Shown piece by piece: positions 8,155 to 16,658 of a stretch of DNA of 64,000 bases. Each line of letters starts with the position of its first letter. The first letter of the stretch is position 1. A model generated the notes under the pieces. It was not told the origin of the DNA. It made no database searches and worked only from the letters and a program-made list of their open reading frames with translations. Position numbers and translations under genes: made by a program. This DNA is from Halosegnis longus (lineage in GTDB: Archaea; Halobacteriota; Halobacteria; Halobacteriales; Haloarculaceae): NCBI RefSeq assembly GCF_009663395.1, contig NZ_QKNW01000001.1, positions 2,387,062 through 2,451,061 of the forward strand. Direction: 5' to 3'.

Positions 8155-9588
8155 ATGGGACCATCTCTCGCTGCGGACCTCCGTGATCTGGCGCATTCTA
8201 CGGGACTCTTCGTCGTGGGAGAGATGTTGCTCCTCTTGCTGTTCTACTTGCTCGTCTTCCGAGCGCCGCGGGTATTGATGCAAGAGTTTGGGGACTCCTG
8301 GCTGCTCTTAATCTCCCCTGTGGTGCTACTGTGTCTTGTGGTAGCACTCTTTTCTGTTCTGCCTGATGAGATTGCTGGACTCTACGTCATCTTGATTCCT
8401 GTACTCAGTGTTTTACTCGTAATAAACCTCGGACTCGATGCCATAGCAGGGGATTCTGGGTCGGCCGTTATCGAAGGTGTCCTGTTCGTGCTTTCGGCTC
8501 TGCTGCTACTCGTTGTTCTGCTGGGAGGGTGGATTGTCACGAGTTCGACGCTATACTGGATATTAAAACGATACCCAGGTTGGTATGGCACCACGCTTCA
8601 GCGACCAATCCTCTGGACGCTCCCGCCACTCATTGTGTGTCTCTCGGTGCCTGTATTGGTCTACTGGGGCGTTGTGAGCGGGATACAGACCATCGCAGCG
8701 ATTGTTTGGATTGGGTCAGCGGCTACGTTAGCAGCACGCAGCCATGTGTATCTCTCACGAGTTGGATTTAAGAACTCAGGCATAATGTTCCTGCTCGCTG
8801 GATCTATCCCGCTTGGAGCCAGTGTCACCTTGACACTCTCTGCGATTACCAAACCGTTGTTCGGACAGCGGTTCGTCATGCTCTTCGACCAGGTTGCCGC
8901 ACCGATTGACCTGATTATGCTCCCAGTACGCCCGAATGAGATGGGTATTTTGCTCCTCACTCAGCCATCATTCGCGTGTGTGTCGCTGCTTGCGGTCGGG
9001 GCTATTTCCTCACTCGCAAGTGATCGAAATCCGTCGAACACACCCGCTACTGATCTCGACTCAACTACGAGTCGCCCCCGGAGTCCTCCCCGACCAAATC
9101 AAGACACATCATCGACGGGTACGACCAGCACAGATACTGGTAGCTCGCCGCAGCAGGCAGACTCGGGTAGCGCATCAACGGATGATGCTAGTGAGACCGG
9201 CGGTGTCCAGTGGGAGTCTCGGCTGACTCCGGATTATGAGATGTGGGTTGAGTATGCAACCGCCGACAGTAACGGGACCCAACAGTTGCTCGTCGCGTTC
9301 CCAGAGTCACAACAGACCGAAGAGGAACTCAAAGAGGCTGCTGCAGAATGGGCGTTCTATCACCCGGATCAGTCCACGGCAGTGTTTGACGACCCCGTCC
9401 GTCGCGAATGCTGGTATGCGACCGATGGAGCTATCGCCCGCCGCGATATTGACCGTGTATTTCGAGTCCGGCCCCTCAATCTAAGGGGGCCAGAGACGAG
9501 TGCGGTAGACGGCGCTGATTCATCAGCTGATAGTGGAAATACGAAGATTTACGATCCGGATACAGACGGTGACCAGGACAAATCGTAG
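8155..9588 (+). CDS. Polytopic membrane protein with C-terminal tag motif
   Basis: 477 residues. About eight hydrophobic segments lie in residues 15-290 (for example LLLLLFYLLVFRA, WLLLISPVVLLCLVVALFSV, LFVLSALLLLVVLLGGWIV). Then come a Ser/Thr-rich linker, a soluble domain at about 355-450 (VQWESRLTPDYEMWVEYAT ... VFRVRPLNL), and the tail GNTKIYDPDTDG. The tail is the locus-wide motif without any zinc ribbon, which shows that tag and ribbon are separable. I do not recognise the membrane domain. It could tether FHA proteins to the membrane when phosphorylated (inference). Confidence 0.85.
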   Translation: MGPSLAADLRDLAHSTGLFVVGEMLLLLLFYLLVFRAPRVLMQEFGDSWLLLISPVVLLCLVVALFSVLPDEIAGLYVILIPVLSVLLVINLGLDAIAGDSGSAVIEGVLFVLSALLLLVVLLGGWIVTSSTLYWILKRYPGWYGTTLQRPILWTLPPLIVCLSVPVLVYWGVVSGIQTIAAIVWIGSAATLAARSHVYLSRVGFKNSGIMFLLAGSIPLGASVTLTLSAITKPLFGQRFVMLFDQVAAPIDLIMLPVRPNEMGILLLTQPSFACVSLLAVGAISSLASDRNPSNTPATDLDSTTSRPRSPPRPNQDTSSTGTTSTDTGSSPQQADSGSASTDDASETGGVQWESRLTPDYEMWVEYATADSNGTQQLLVAFPESQQTEEELKEAAAEWAFYHPDQSTAVFDDPVRRECWYATDGAIARRDIDRVFRVRPLNLRGPETSAVDGADSSADSGNTKIYDPDTDGDQDKS

Positions 9589-9600
9589 CCAGCTACTCTC

Positions 9601-10026
9601 TCACTGGTGTCGAAGCGAATCGACCACCGAAACAGCGTTATCTCGGAGTCGTGGGTGGAGATGCGGCTGTGTCGTCTCTCGAATCGTGTCGAGGGCCGCA
9701 TCGAACGATACCTCGTGAACGAGCGCGAGCGCCGCGCCAGCAACGGCAACTGACCGACTTGCACCAGCCGAACAGTGGACAACTACGCGGCGATCGGCTG
9801 TGAGTCGGTCGACCGTCGTTTGAACTGCTTGGGCGAGCGAGTCACGGTCGTTTTGTGGCCCATCGACCATCGGGTGGTCGTGCACCGACACTGCCTGCGG
9901 GTATCCGCCGTCTGGTGGCTCGTGGGTGAGCTTCACCACATCTGATATCTCATGCGTATCGTACCGATGCTGATCACCTGCTTGCTGAATATCTGCGATG
10001 AACAACCCGGGCGCTACGTTCTGCAT
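9601..10026 (-). CDS. Dual-specificity protein phosphatase
   Basis: 141 residues, the usual size of a compact archaeal DSP. It has the cysteine phosphatase signature HCSAGASRS (CX5R), an upstream general-acid candidate in HDHPMVDGPQND, and the helix SVAVAGAALAL after the P-loop. DSPs hydrolyse phosphotyrosine and phosphoserine/threonine through a cysteine intermediate. In this locus it could act on the T-x-V-Y motifs, which contain both Thr and Tyr (inference). It is convergent with the membrane gene at 8155, 12 bases apart, and divergent from the gene at 10119. Confidence 0.9.
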   Translation of the reverse strand: MQNVAPGLFIADIQQAGDQHRYDTHEISDVVKLTHEPPDGGYPQAVSVHDHPMVDGPQNDRDSLAQAVQTTVDRLTADRRVVVHCSAGASRSVAVAGAALALVHEVSFDAALDTIRETTQPHLHPRLRDNAVSVVDSLRHQ

Positions 10027-10087
10027 ACCAACTCATCACAGCGAACTGAACTTGAATCTATCACAGCTCCCCCGGTTGCTGGGTTAC

Positions 10088-10096
10088 TTTTATAAG
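10088..10096 (+). promoter_or_regulatory. TATA box for membrane gene at 10119
   Basis: ttttataag, 23-31 bases before the ATG at 10119; the best TATA match seen in the locus. Confidence 0.65.
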
Positions 10097-10118
10097 CAAT
10101 TGGACAACGTCTTAGTGT

Positions 10119-10664
10119 ATGTCCGGGGGACCGGCCGCACAGCAGACCGCACAGCAGTACATTCGAACCCAACTCTCGGGATCAGTCGCAGATCTCTCGT
10201 ACGTCGGTGGGCAGTCGGTCTCTAACGGTCGACGGCTCGGCTTCAAAGTCGCGTGGCAACGTGATTTCACCGTCGTCGGACTGATGCTCGGCGTACTGCT
10301 TGGTGGTCTATTTGGGCTTCTCATCTCCATTCTGCTGGGTCTTGTACTCCTCCTCGTCGGCTTCCCGGGAGCGCTCGTCGTACCGTTGGCGTTTCTGGGA
10401 ACCGTCGGGATAGCTGGACTTGCCGGATACAGCGGGGCCTATCCGATTGAACACGAACGTCTCAGTGTCACGGTTAGCCCGAACAACTCGGTGACGATGG
10501 TGAATCGCGAGCTCTCGGAGGGAGAGTTCAGCCGTGCACTCGGCCGGAGTTACGACCGCCAGACCGACCAATTCTCCGAGATGGCGCGAACGGCTAGCAT
10601 GGAACTTATCCTGCACAAATTTGTCGACCGGTTCGTCAACTCAAACGACAACAATCGCCCTTGA
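10119..10664 (+). CDS. Small membrane protein
   Basis: 181 residues with two strong adjacent hydrophobic segments (about 52-75 and 80-110: VGLMLGVLLGGLFGLLISIL, LVVPLAFLGTVGIAGLAGY). The N-terminal part is soluble, and the C-terminal part has beta-rich then helical character (LSVTVSPNNSVTMVNREL). No zinc ribbon and no T-x-V-Y motif. It ends two bases before the convergent stop at 10667. I do not recognise a family. Confidence 0.8.
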   Translation: MSGGPAAQQTAQQYIRTQLSGSVADLSYVGGQSVSNGRRLGFKVAWQRDFTVVGLMLGVLLGGLFGLLISILLGLVLLLVGFPGALVVPLAFLGTVGIAGLAGYSGAYPIEHERLSVTVSPNNSVTMVNRELSEGEFSRALGRSYDRQTDQFSEMARTASMELILHKFVDRFVNSNDNNRP

Positions 10665-10666
10665 GT

Positions 10667-11296
10667 CTAGAACTGCGTGCCACAGTTGGGGCAGAAGGCG
10701 CCGTCTGCAGGGACATCAGTTCCGCAACTGTCACACGTCGTCGTATCATCGTCGGTTCCGTCCTGTGTCTCGGAGCTACGTTTCATCCCGCCGTCACTCC
10801 GGAGACTAGAAAGCCCGCTCAGTGAATCGACGATGGAGTCGGTGAGAGCATCCAGGTTCGTCACCATACGGTAGCCAAGGAGTCCGAGCGGAACGAGAGC
10901 GATCAGTAGGAAGGCCAGATCGAACGTCCAGATACCCGGTTGGGGGGTGAGAAATGGCGTCACGATTGGCTTCAAGACGGTGTGGAGGAGGAGAACGGTG
11001 AGAAGGAGAATGATTAGTCGCGCACCGCGAGCAGTGGCCTGCACGATGCGGTTGTCCGATGACTTTCCGGTTGAATGAATCCGGAGTCCGACCCACGCGA
11101 CGACACCGACCATCAACACCCCGATTACGGCACTGACGACCTGGGCCACTGTGAGCTCTGTCGACGGAACTGTGTTCTCAAGGCCCGGCAGGACGGTGAC
11201 GAAGATGCGGATGACGAGCAGACTCAGTAGCGCGAGTCCAGCCTTCACGATGGGGCGAACGAACGGACGCACGGCAGAGTCGATATCACTGCTCAT
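10667..11296 (-). CDS. Membrane protein with C-terminal zinc ribbon
   Basis: 209 residues. About four membrane segments (AGLALLSLLVIRIFVTVLPG, VAQVVSAVIGVLMVGVVAWV, LIILLLTVLLLHTVLKPIV, LAFLLIALVPLGLLGYRMV), a short acidic linker, then a double zinc ribbon (CDSCG...CPNCG). The ribbon is predicted cytosolic, so this is a membrane-anchored version of the domain seen in its neighbours. It is divergent from the CAP-domain gene. Confidence 0.85.
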   Translation of the reverse strand: MSSDIDSAVRPFVRPIVKAGLALLSLLVIRIFVTVLPGLENTVPSTELTVAQVVSAVIGVLMVGVVAWVGLRIHSTGKSSDNRIVQATARGARLIILLLTVLLLHTVLKPIVTPFLTPQPGIWTFDLAFLLIALVPLGLLGYRMVTNLDALTDSIVDSLSGLSSLRSDGGMKRSSETQDGTDDDTTTCDSCGTDVPADGAFCPNCGTQF

Positions 11297-11391
11297 GGCT
11301 ACCGGGTTGTGATAAACGAGCCATGAAAGTATTTGGGATGGAGTACCACGCAGTGTAGCCAGGGCAAAATCCGCTCGCAGTGGCCCGAATA

Positions 11392-11399
11392 CATATATA
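11392..11399 (+). promoter_or_regulatory. TATA box for CAP-domain gene
   Basis: catatata, 30-37 bases before the GTG at 11429. It argues against the in-frame ATG at 11333, which lies upstream of it. Confidence 0.55.
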
Positions 11400-11428
11400 C
11401 TCGGGATTCAGATACGAAGTCGAACGCC

Positions 11429-12007
11429 GTGGACGACGACCAAACTGCTGAGCAGCCGTCACCGCCGGAAGACGGCTTCATGACGCTCGATCTGCCTGAC
11501 GAGACAGGCGGGCAGACTCCCTCGGAGCTCGGCATTTCCCCGACCGCGCTCGCTCACCTGACGCATTACTACACCGAACGAGCCCGGCTCGACCACGACG
11601 CGACGCTCCTTCGCTTCGATGAAGACCTTGCACAGATCGCTGTAGCACACAGTCGCGACATGCGGACGCGGGAGTATCTCGGCCACGAATCGCCCGAGGG
11701 AGACAACGTCGGTGAACGACTCGACCGCTTCCAGTACGCGCCTCCGGAGTCTGAACGCAGGGGGGTGCGGTTCGGTGAGAACATTGCGCGGAACGCGTAT
11801 CGCGTACCGGTCGAGTCAGACGGCCGCCATATCAACCACACTGTCGAGGACGTGGCAGCTCACGTTGTCGACCAGTGGTTGGACTCTCCGGGACACCGAG
11901 AAAATCTGTTGGACCCGACGTGGGCGCGGGAGGGAATCGGCGTTGCCTTCCATCCACATCGGTCCGGGGCCTTTGTCTTTGTCACGCAGGTCTTCAGTGA
12001 CGTATAG
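11429..12007 (+). CDS. CAP/SCP (PR-1-like) domain protein without signal peptide
   Basis: 192 residues from a GTG at 11429, chosen from the TATA box at 11392-11399; an in-frame ATG at 11333 lies upstream of that box. CAP landmarks are present in order: HSRDM, GHESPEGDNVGERL, GENIA, VVDQWLDSPGHRENLL and FVTQVFSDV. CAP proteins are usually secreted; here neither start gives a signal peptide, so the protein is predicted intracellular unless an unrecognised route exists. Role in the locus unknown. It is convergent with the HEAT gene at 12058. Confidence 0.85.
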   Translation: MDDDQTAEQPSPPEDGFMTLDLPDETGGQTPSELGISPTALAHLTHYYTERARLDHDATLLRFDEDLAQIAVAHSRDMRTREYLGHESPEGDNVGERLDRFQYAPPESERRGVRFGENIARNAYRVPVESDGRHINHTVEDVAAHVVDQWLDSPGHRENLLDPTWAREGIGVAFHPHRSGAFVFVTQVFSDV

Positions 12008-12057
12008 CACGCTATTCCCTTCGGCGTGAGGACGGTGAAAATCAGCTATATCCCCCA

Positions 12058-13452
12058 TCAGGGGAGTTCAGAGCCGCAATGACCGCAGAAAGCGGCGGCG
12101 CTTGCTGGAAGCTGCTCTCCACAGTGTGGGCAAAACTGTGATGCTCCCCGAGAGTCCTCCCCTCCCTCGTTTGGATTGAACACCTCCGTTCGATTCTCTT
12201 CGTCGCTCGTTTCTGTCTCGGTCGTCGGTGACTCGTCCCGCGTCGCAGTCTCGCGGGAGGACTCACTTGCGGCGGGTTCAGCACGTGTGCTCGCAGGTTC
12301 GTCCTGCTGGGTTTCGGTAGCTGTCGTGCTGGTGTCGGTAGTCGTAGCCGTTTGTGACTGACTCGTCGTGGTGTCGCTTGTGCTGCCTGGAATCTCGGTC
12401 ACCTGTTGTTCGATTGCGTCGGTCGTCGATTGGGTAGTGGCGTCCGTGCGACGACGAGTCGTCCCGGTGGACGAGCCAACCGACGGTGCCGATTCAAGCG
12501 CGGTAATCGCCTGGTCGATCATATCCGGATCAATATCCAAAACCTGCACATCTCGAACCGCTTGGAGGCCTGCGATTGCGTCGTCTGTTGGGGTAACTGT
12601 TGACGGGGTTTGGATGGCTGCACTGACAAGCGCGTAGGTTGCGTACCGACGAACGTCGATGCCTTGGGCCGTGAGGAGACGAACGAGTCCGGCTGAGGCT
12701 GCGGTGCCGACCCGCTCGGGATACTCAACTGCGACGTTTGACAGCGTCCACGCGGCGTACGTTTGCACCGACTGCTTCGAATCTTCGAGCAGTTCTGAGA
12801 CGGATTCCGCTGCAGGCTCGACGTCTTCGGGAAACGCAGTGGCGATTTGGCCAAGCGTTCCGACGGCGTTGTGCCGGACGAACTCGTTCGAGTCAGTGAG
12901 GAGGCCGACACAGGGGTCGACTGCGTGGCGAATCGACGCCGGCGAGACTTTGCCGAGGTTCCAGGTGACGTAGGCGGCCGACGAGCGAACATTGGATTCG
13001 TGATGCTCGAGGAGTCGAATGGCGTCCTCCGTAATCGACTCACACTCCGTCGGATACTCGTCGCTCAGACCGATGAACGCCGAGATTGCAGCGTCCTCTG
13101 TTGCCGTATCCTGCAAGCGACGTTTCAGCTGCGCGAGGGCCGGATGTACCTTCTCCGGATACTCGACGGCGATTCGGGAGAGACACCACGTGGCGTTCGC
13201 TCGAACGTCATCTGAATCATCAGTAAGTGCTTCCCTGAGTGCCGGAACGACGGTCGAGACGCGTTTGGGTCGCGGCTCTGCTGCTAGCGAGAGACTGTAG
13301 GCCGCAGCGTTCCGGATATCCGCCCGGTCAGCTTGCAGCATGTCAGATAACTCGTCAACGTGCTCGGCGGCAGCCTGGGGATCTGATTCTGCGAGCGTTG
13401 CCAATTCCTGTGCTCGGTCCGGATCGAAGCGATCGTCTCCCAACAGACCCAT
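12058..13452 (-). CDS. HEAT-repeat protein with tag motif and double zinc ribbon
   Basis: 464 residues. About eight HEAT-like repeats fill residues 25-320, with phrases such as DIRNAAAYSLSLAA, DVRANATWCLSRIAVEYPE, FVRHNAVGTLGQIATAFPE and SVQTYAAWTLSNVAVEYPE. A long Thr/Ser-rich linker follows, then the motif RTEVFNPNE and a double zinc ribbon (CPHCG...CGHCG). HEAT solenoids bind proteins or nucleic acids. It is the last gene of the core operon, 45 bases after the FHA protein, so it is likely co-expressed with the kinase and phosphatase. Confidence 0.9.
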   Translation of the reverse strand: MGLLGDDRFDPDRAQELATLAESDPQAAAEHVDELSDMLQADRADIRNAAAYSLSLAAEPRPKRVSTVVPALREALTDDSDDVRANATWCLSRIAVEYPEKVHPALAQLKRRLQDTATEDAAISAFIGLSDEYPTECESITEDAIRLLEHHESNVRSSAAYVTWNLGKVSPASIRHAVDPCVGLLTDSNEFVRHNAVGTLGQIATAFPEDVEPAAESVSELLEDSKQSVQTYAAWTLSNVAVEYPERVGTAASAGLVRLLTAQGIDVRRYATYALVSAAIQTPSTVTPTDDAIAGLQAVRDVQVLDIDPDMIDQAITALESAPSVGSSTGTTRRRTDATTQSTTDAIEQQVTEIPGSTSDTTTSQSQTATTTDTSTTATETQQDEPASTRAEPAASESSRETATRDESPTTETETSDEENRTEVFNPNEGGEDSRGASQFCPHCGEQLPASAAAFCGHCGSELP

Positions 13453-13497
13453 TGGGAACGCATAGCATATCCCCCTACAAAATTCTATGTGTGAGCC

Positions 13498-14142
13498 TCA
13501 AGCAACCTCGAAACGGCCACGCAGCTCTCCCGCCAACACGACTTCGTCACCGTCGGCGAGTGATGTCCACTGTTCCGGTGGAAGGCGCGTCCCGTCGAGG
13601 ACGGTTCCGCCCGTCGAATCTAAGTCCTGCAGCTTGAGTTCACCATCGACCGATTCGACGATGAAATGGTCGCGGCTAATCGCTAACGCTCGCTGTTTCG
13701 CGACGCCCTGGTCGACCAAGTGGCGTCGGAGCTCTCGGCCGACTGCAACTCCCGTCGGAATCTCAATCCGGTCTCCCTCGATGTGCAACCAGACCTGTGT
13801 GCCCGCTCGGGTACCAACGTCCGGGTCGTAGACTTGCGTGGCGGTGTCGCTGTCCGCCTGCGAGTCAGACGAGCCGTCGACGCTGTCTGGCTGGTGGGCG
13901 TGCTGTACTGCTTCGGTATCACCGTCACCTCCGGCGGTTGCTGTGTCTCGCGCAGTAGCACTCGAGCTGTCATCCGACCGCTGTCGTCCCGTCGATGTGT
14001 CTGTCCCGCCGGCTGTATCGGGCGTCTCTGCGGAAGATGGTGCAGATGGGGTCCGATTTCGAGTGAGCCACCGGACACTGATTAATAAAATCGCAGAGGA
14101 GACGAGGCCGACAACAATTACGAGTGATTCGACGGAGACCAT
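13498..14142 (-). CDS. Membrane-anchored FHA protein carrying its own tag motif
   Basis: 214 residues. One N-terminal membrane helix (about 6-24), a long acidic Ser/Thr linker, the motif ATQVYDPDVG at 101-110, then an FHA domain at about 115-214 with GRELRR, an SRDH segment and DSTGGTVLDG (FHA SxxH- and N-G-equivalent regions). Tag just N-terminal to an FHA domain is the exact layout of actinobacterial GarA/OdhI, where the phosphorylated Thr binds the protein's own FHA domain and switches it off. The same intramolecular switch is inferred here. It sits 26 bases downstream of the PP2C gene. Confidence 0.9.
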   Translation of the reverse strand: MVSVESLVIVVGLVSSAILLISVRWLTRNRTPSAPSSAETPDTAGGTDTSTGRQRSDDSSSATARDTATAGGDGDTEAVQHAHQPDSVDGSSDSQADSDTATQVYDPDVGTRAGTQVWLHIEGDRIEIPTGVAVGRELRRHLVDQGVAKQRALAISRDHFIVESVDGELKLQDLDSTGGTVLDGTRLPPEQWTSLADGDEVVLAGELRGRFEVA

Positions 14143-14168
14143 TGTGAGAAACGGTTGGACGGCGCGTT

Positions 14169-15395
14169 TCAGGAGTCGTCTCCAGAGAGCCGCTCGCGGA
14201 CCTTGTTTCCGAGTCGCTCCCCCACACCGCCCGACTCAGACTCACCATCAGCAGCTTCAGCCGTGGCATCTGCGTCATCCCCGTCCTGTTCACCCGCCGG
14301 GGAATCTGTTGCGTCAGCCGAACCCGCGTTTGATTCAGCTGCGGCGTCATCATCCGCATCGTCCTCACCCCCCATGATGACGGTCTCTTCGTCGCTCACC
14401 TTCGTTTCCTCCTCGTCGATACCTCGCGGCGGGAGTGGGTCGGGAGAGTTCCCCCCAATCCCCGGGTCGGCGATGATAATCGAGATGTTATCCTTTCCGC
14501 CTCGCTCGTTGGCGATGGTGACGAGCTCCTCGTTCGCTGCTTCGAGCGTGTCGGCGGCAAGTACCGTATCCCGGATTTCGTCGTCGGTCACCGATTTCTC
14601 CAGAATCTCCTCTTTGACTTCTTCGTACTCGTCACCGGTGGCGTTCGTCAGTACGGAGTGGTAGTTCGGCGCATCAGTCCACCCGTCGATGAGCCCGTCA
14701 CTCGTCACCAGGATTTTATCCTCCTGATACAGCGGAACAGAGCCGGTGTCCACGTCGACGGGCCGCATCTGCGGATCGTCGTACTGGTTTCCACCCAGTG
14801 CACGGGTAATCTGGTTTCCGTCGGGGTGGACCTCCGCCTCGACGTCATCCACTTCTCCGTCCTGTCGCATCCCCTCGACGGTCGAGTGGTCACGCGTGAG
14901 GAGGCTGATCTGGTCGTGGGCCGAGTTGATGAGATACGCCCGGCTATCGCCGACCCAGGCGAAGTGCACGAACCCGTCGTACACAAGCGCAACGACGATT
15001 GTCGTCATCGGCTCCGCTTTCGCCTCGGAGGCGTACTCGAGGATATCGGCGTGGGCGGTCTCGATTGCCGCGGTCAGCTGCTCGCGAATCTCCGTCCCGT
15101 CCGGGGCGTCATCGGTGATCGACGCCTGCATCGCGACGGCCGTCGCCTCTGGGCGGCGACGTTCAGCCGTTGCGAGGAATCCTGACAGCTCCTCCAGTAC
15201 CGTGTTTGACGCGATGTACGACGCGACATCACCGTCTTGGTGGCCACCAGCCCCGTCCGCAACGACGAACAGCGCTGCCTCGCGCTCGTCATCCCGGTGG
15301 CCGGTGGCGAGCGTCGTCGCGCCGAGACTGTCTTCGTTAATGCCGTTGCTCTGTCGTTTCCGCTTGCCGATGTCGAGGATTGTATCGTATTCCAT
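14169..15395 (-). CDS. PP2C-type Ser/Thr protein phosphatase
   Basis: 408 residues. The PP2C metal-site motifs are all present: QSNGINEDS near the N terminus, VVADGAGGHQDGD, FAWVGDSRAYL, RDHSTVEGM, LVTSDGLIDGW and GGKDNISIII. These phosphatases hydrolyse phospho-Ser/Thr with Mn/Mg. After the domain (about 285 on) is an acidic tail with EETKVSDEE and EETVIMGGE, weak relatives of the locus motif, and a basic end. It lies between the kinase gene (33 bases upstream) and an FHA gene (26 bases downstream), as expected for the eraser of the kinase's marks. Confidence 0.95.
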   Translation of the reverse strand: MEYDTILDIGKRKRQSNGINEDSLGATTLATGHRDDEREAALFVVADGAGGHQDGDVASYIASNTVLEELSGFLATAERRRPEATAVAMQASITDDAPDGTEIREQLTAAIETAHADILEYASEAKAEPMTTIVVALVYDGFVHFAWVGDSRAYLINSAHDQISLLTRDHSTVEGMRQDGEVDDVEAEVHPDGNQITRALGGNQYDDPQMRPVDVDTGSVPLYQEDKILVTSDGLIDGWTDAPNYHSVLTNATGDEYEEVKEEILEKSVTDDEIRDTVLAADTLEAANEELVTIANERGGKDNISIIIADPGIGGNSPDPLPPRGIDEEETKVSDEETVIMGGEDDADDDAAAESNAGSADATDSPAGEQDGDDADATAEAADGESESGGVGERLGNKVRERLSGDDS

Positions 15396-15428
15396 GTGTC
15401 TGTGGTTGAGTGGTCGTGGCTCTGTGAA

Positions 15429-16658
15429 CTATCCGAGGAACTCGCACGTGACGCCGTACGAGGGGTGAACGAATGCGATCATGTCTCCCCGGTCGAGTTG
15501 GATTTCGCTGGAGAGGTTCGACGGAACGTCTCGTCCCTGTTGTTGTTGCCGCCGTCGGCCCCGCTGGGAGAGCACCTGCTGCCACCCGTTTCCTTTGTTG
15601 ACGTAGGTGCCGTTGGTGCTCTTGTCTTTGAGATACCAGTTCCCGCTGTTGTCCGTGTCGAACTCCACCTGGACCGCAGAGATGTACTCCTCGTCGTCCC
15701 GGATCGGGATTGCCGGCGGAGGATTTGTCCCCTTTCGACCGAGGGTATCACCGGGGCTAATATCGTGTCGTGCACCCTGCTGTGGGCCTGCAACGCGACG
15801 GATACGGGCCTGTTTGGGTGGAACTGGGTCCTTATTCTCCAAGGCCCGTTTCAGGATGAGCGAATTGTTGTATCGGTCCTGCGGGAGTTCCTGGGTCGCT
15901 CGTTCGAGGATGTCGCCGAGGTACCCGGGCGCATCAATGCCGAAGTCCGCCGGTCGCACCCCGTTTCCGCGTGGGGCATTGCCGGTGATGAGGAAAAACA
16001 GGAACTTCCCCATCGAGTACACGTCTGTGTGCGGACCGAGGGGGAGCGGGTTGAGGACATTCTTGTCCTGCGTGACCTCCTTGGGATACCACTGACTGGA
16101 GCCGAACTTGGTCGACCCGTCGTTGTTCGCGCTCGGGTCGGCCTCGAACTTCGACGCGGCGTTCAGGTCGATGAGCTTGAGGTCGCCGTTATTCGTCCGC
16201 ATGATGTTGTCGGGCTTCAAATCTCGGTAGACGATCTCGTTTTCGTGAAGGAAGTGGATCACGTCGGCGAGTTCAATCCCAATCTGTCTGGCTTCGTTCG
16301 GATTGAACGGCTGGCTGTTGACGATTTCGTCGAGGTCTTCGCCGTCGATTAGCTCGACGACGATGAAGTCCAGCCCGCGGTGTTGAAGCGTATCCTGTAG
16401 CCCGATTACGTTCGGGTGTCCGCCGGCGTCAGTCACCTCTTCCAGGAGGTCGACTTCCCGCTGAAACCCGCTATCGATGACCGAGTCCGCGTTGGTGCCC
16501 CCGAACCGCTGATACCGTGGGTGTTTGACGGCGTACTGCTGGCCGGTCTGCTGGTCGGTCGCTAAAAAGACAATCGCAAAGCCGCCGTGGCCGAGCTGCG
16601 ATTGGAGTTCGTATCGTCCGCCGACGACGTCTCCTGCTTGTGGCTGGTAACTACTCAT
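15429..16658 (-). CDS. Ser/Thr protein kinase with C-terminal FHA-like domain
   Basis: 409 residues. Kinase domain about 14-280: glycine loop LGHGGFAIV, ATP lysine in YAVKHP (K45), catalytic loop YRDLKPDN (D146, N151), and DLN instead of DFG (D164). All catalytic residues are present, so it is predicted active. Residues about 295-409 are FHA-like, with LGRKG and KDKSTNGTYVN, the conserved FHA end motif. Its start overlaps the end of the VWA gene by 8 bases, which suggests coupled translation. Predicted writer of the T-x-V-Y marks (inference). No transmembrane segment. Confidence 0.95.
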   Translation of the reverse strand: MSSYQPQAGDVVGGRYELQSQLGHGGFAIVFLATDQQTGQQYAVKHPRYQRFGGTNADSVIDSGFQREVDLLEEVTDAGGHPNVIGLQDTLQHRGLDFIVVELIDGEDLDEIVNSQPFNPNEARQIGIELADVIHFLHENEIVYRDLKPDNIMRTNNGDLKLIDLNAASKFEADPSANNDGSTKFGSSQWYPKEVTQDKNVLNPLPLGPHTDVYSMGKFLFFLITGNAPRGNGVRPADFGIDAPGYLGDILERATQELPQDRYNNSLILKRALENKDPVPPKQARIRRVAGPQQGARHDISPGDTLGRKGTNPPPAIPIRDDEEYISAVQVEFDTDNSGNWYLKDKSTNGTYVNKGNGWQQVLSQRGRRRQQQQGRDVPSNLSSEIQLDRGDMIAFVHPSYGVTCEFLG

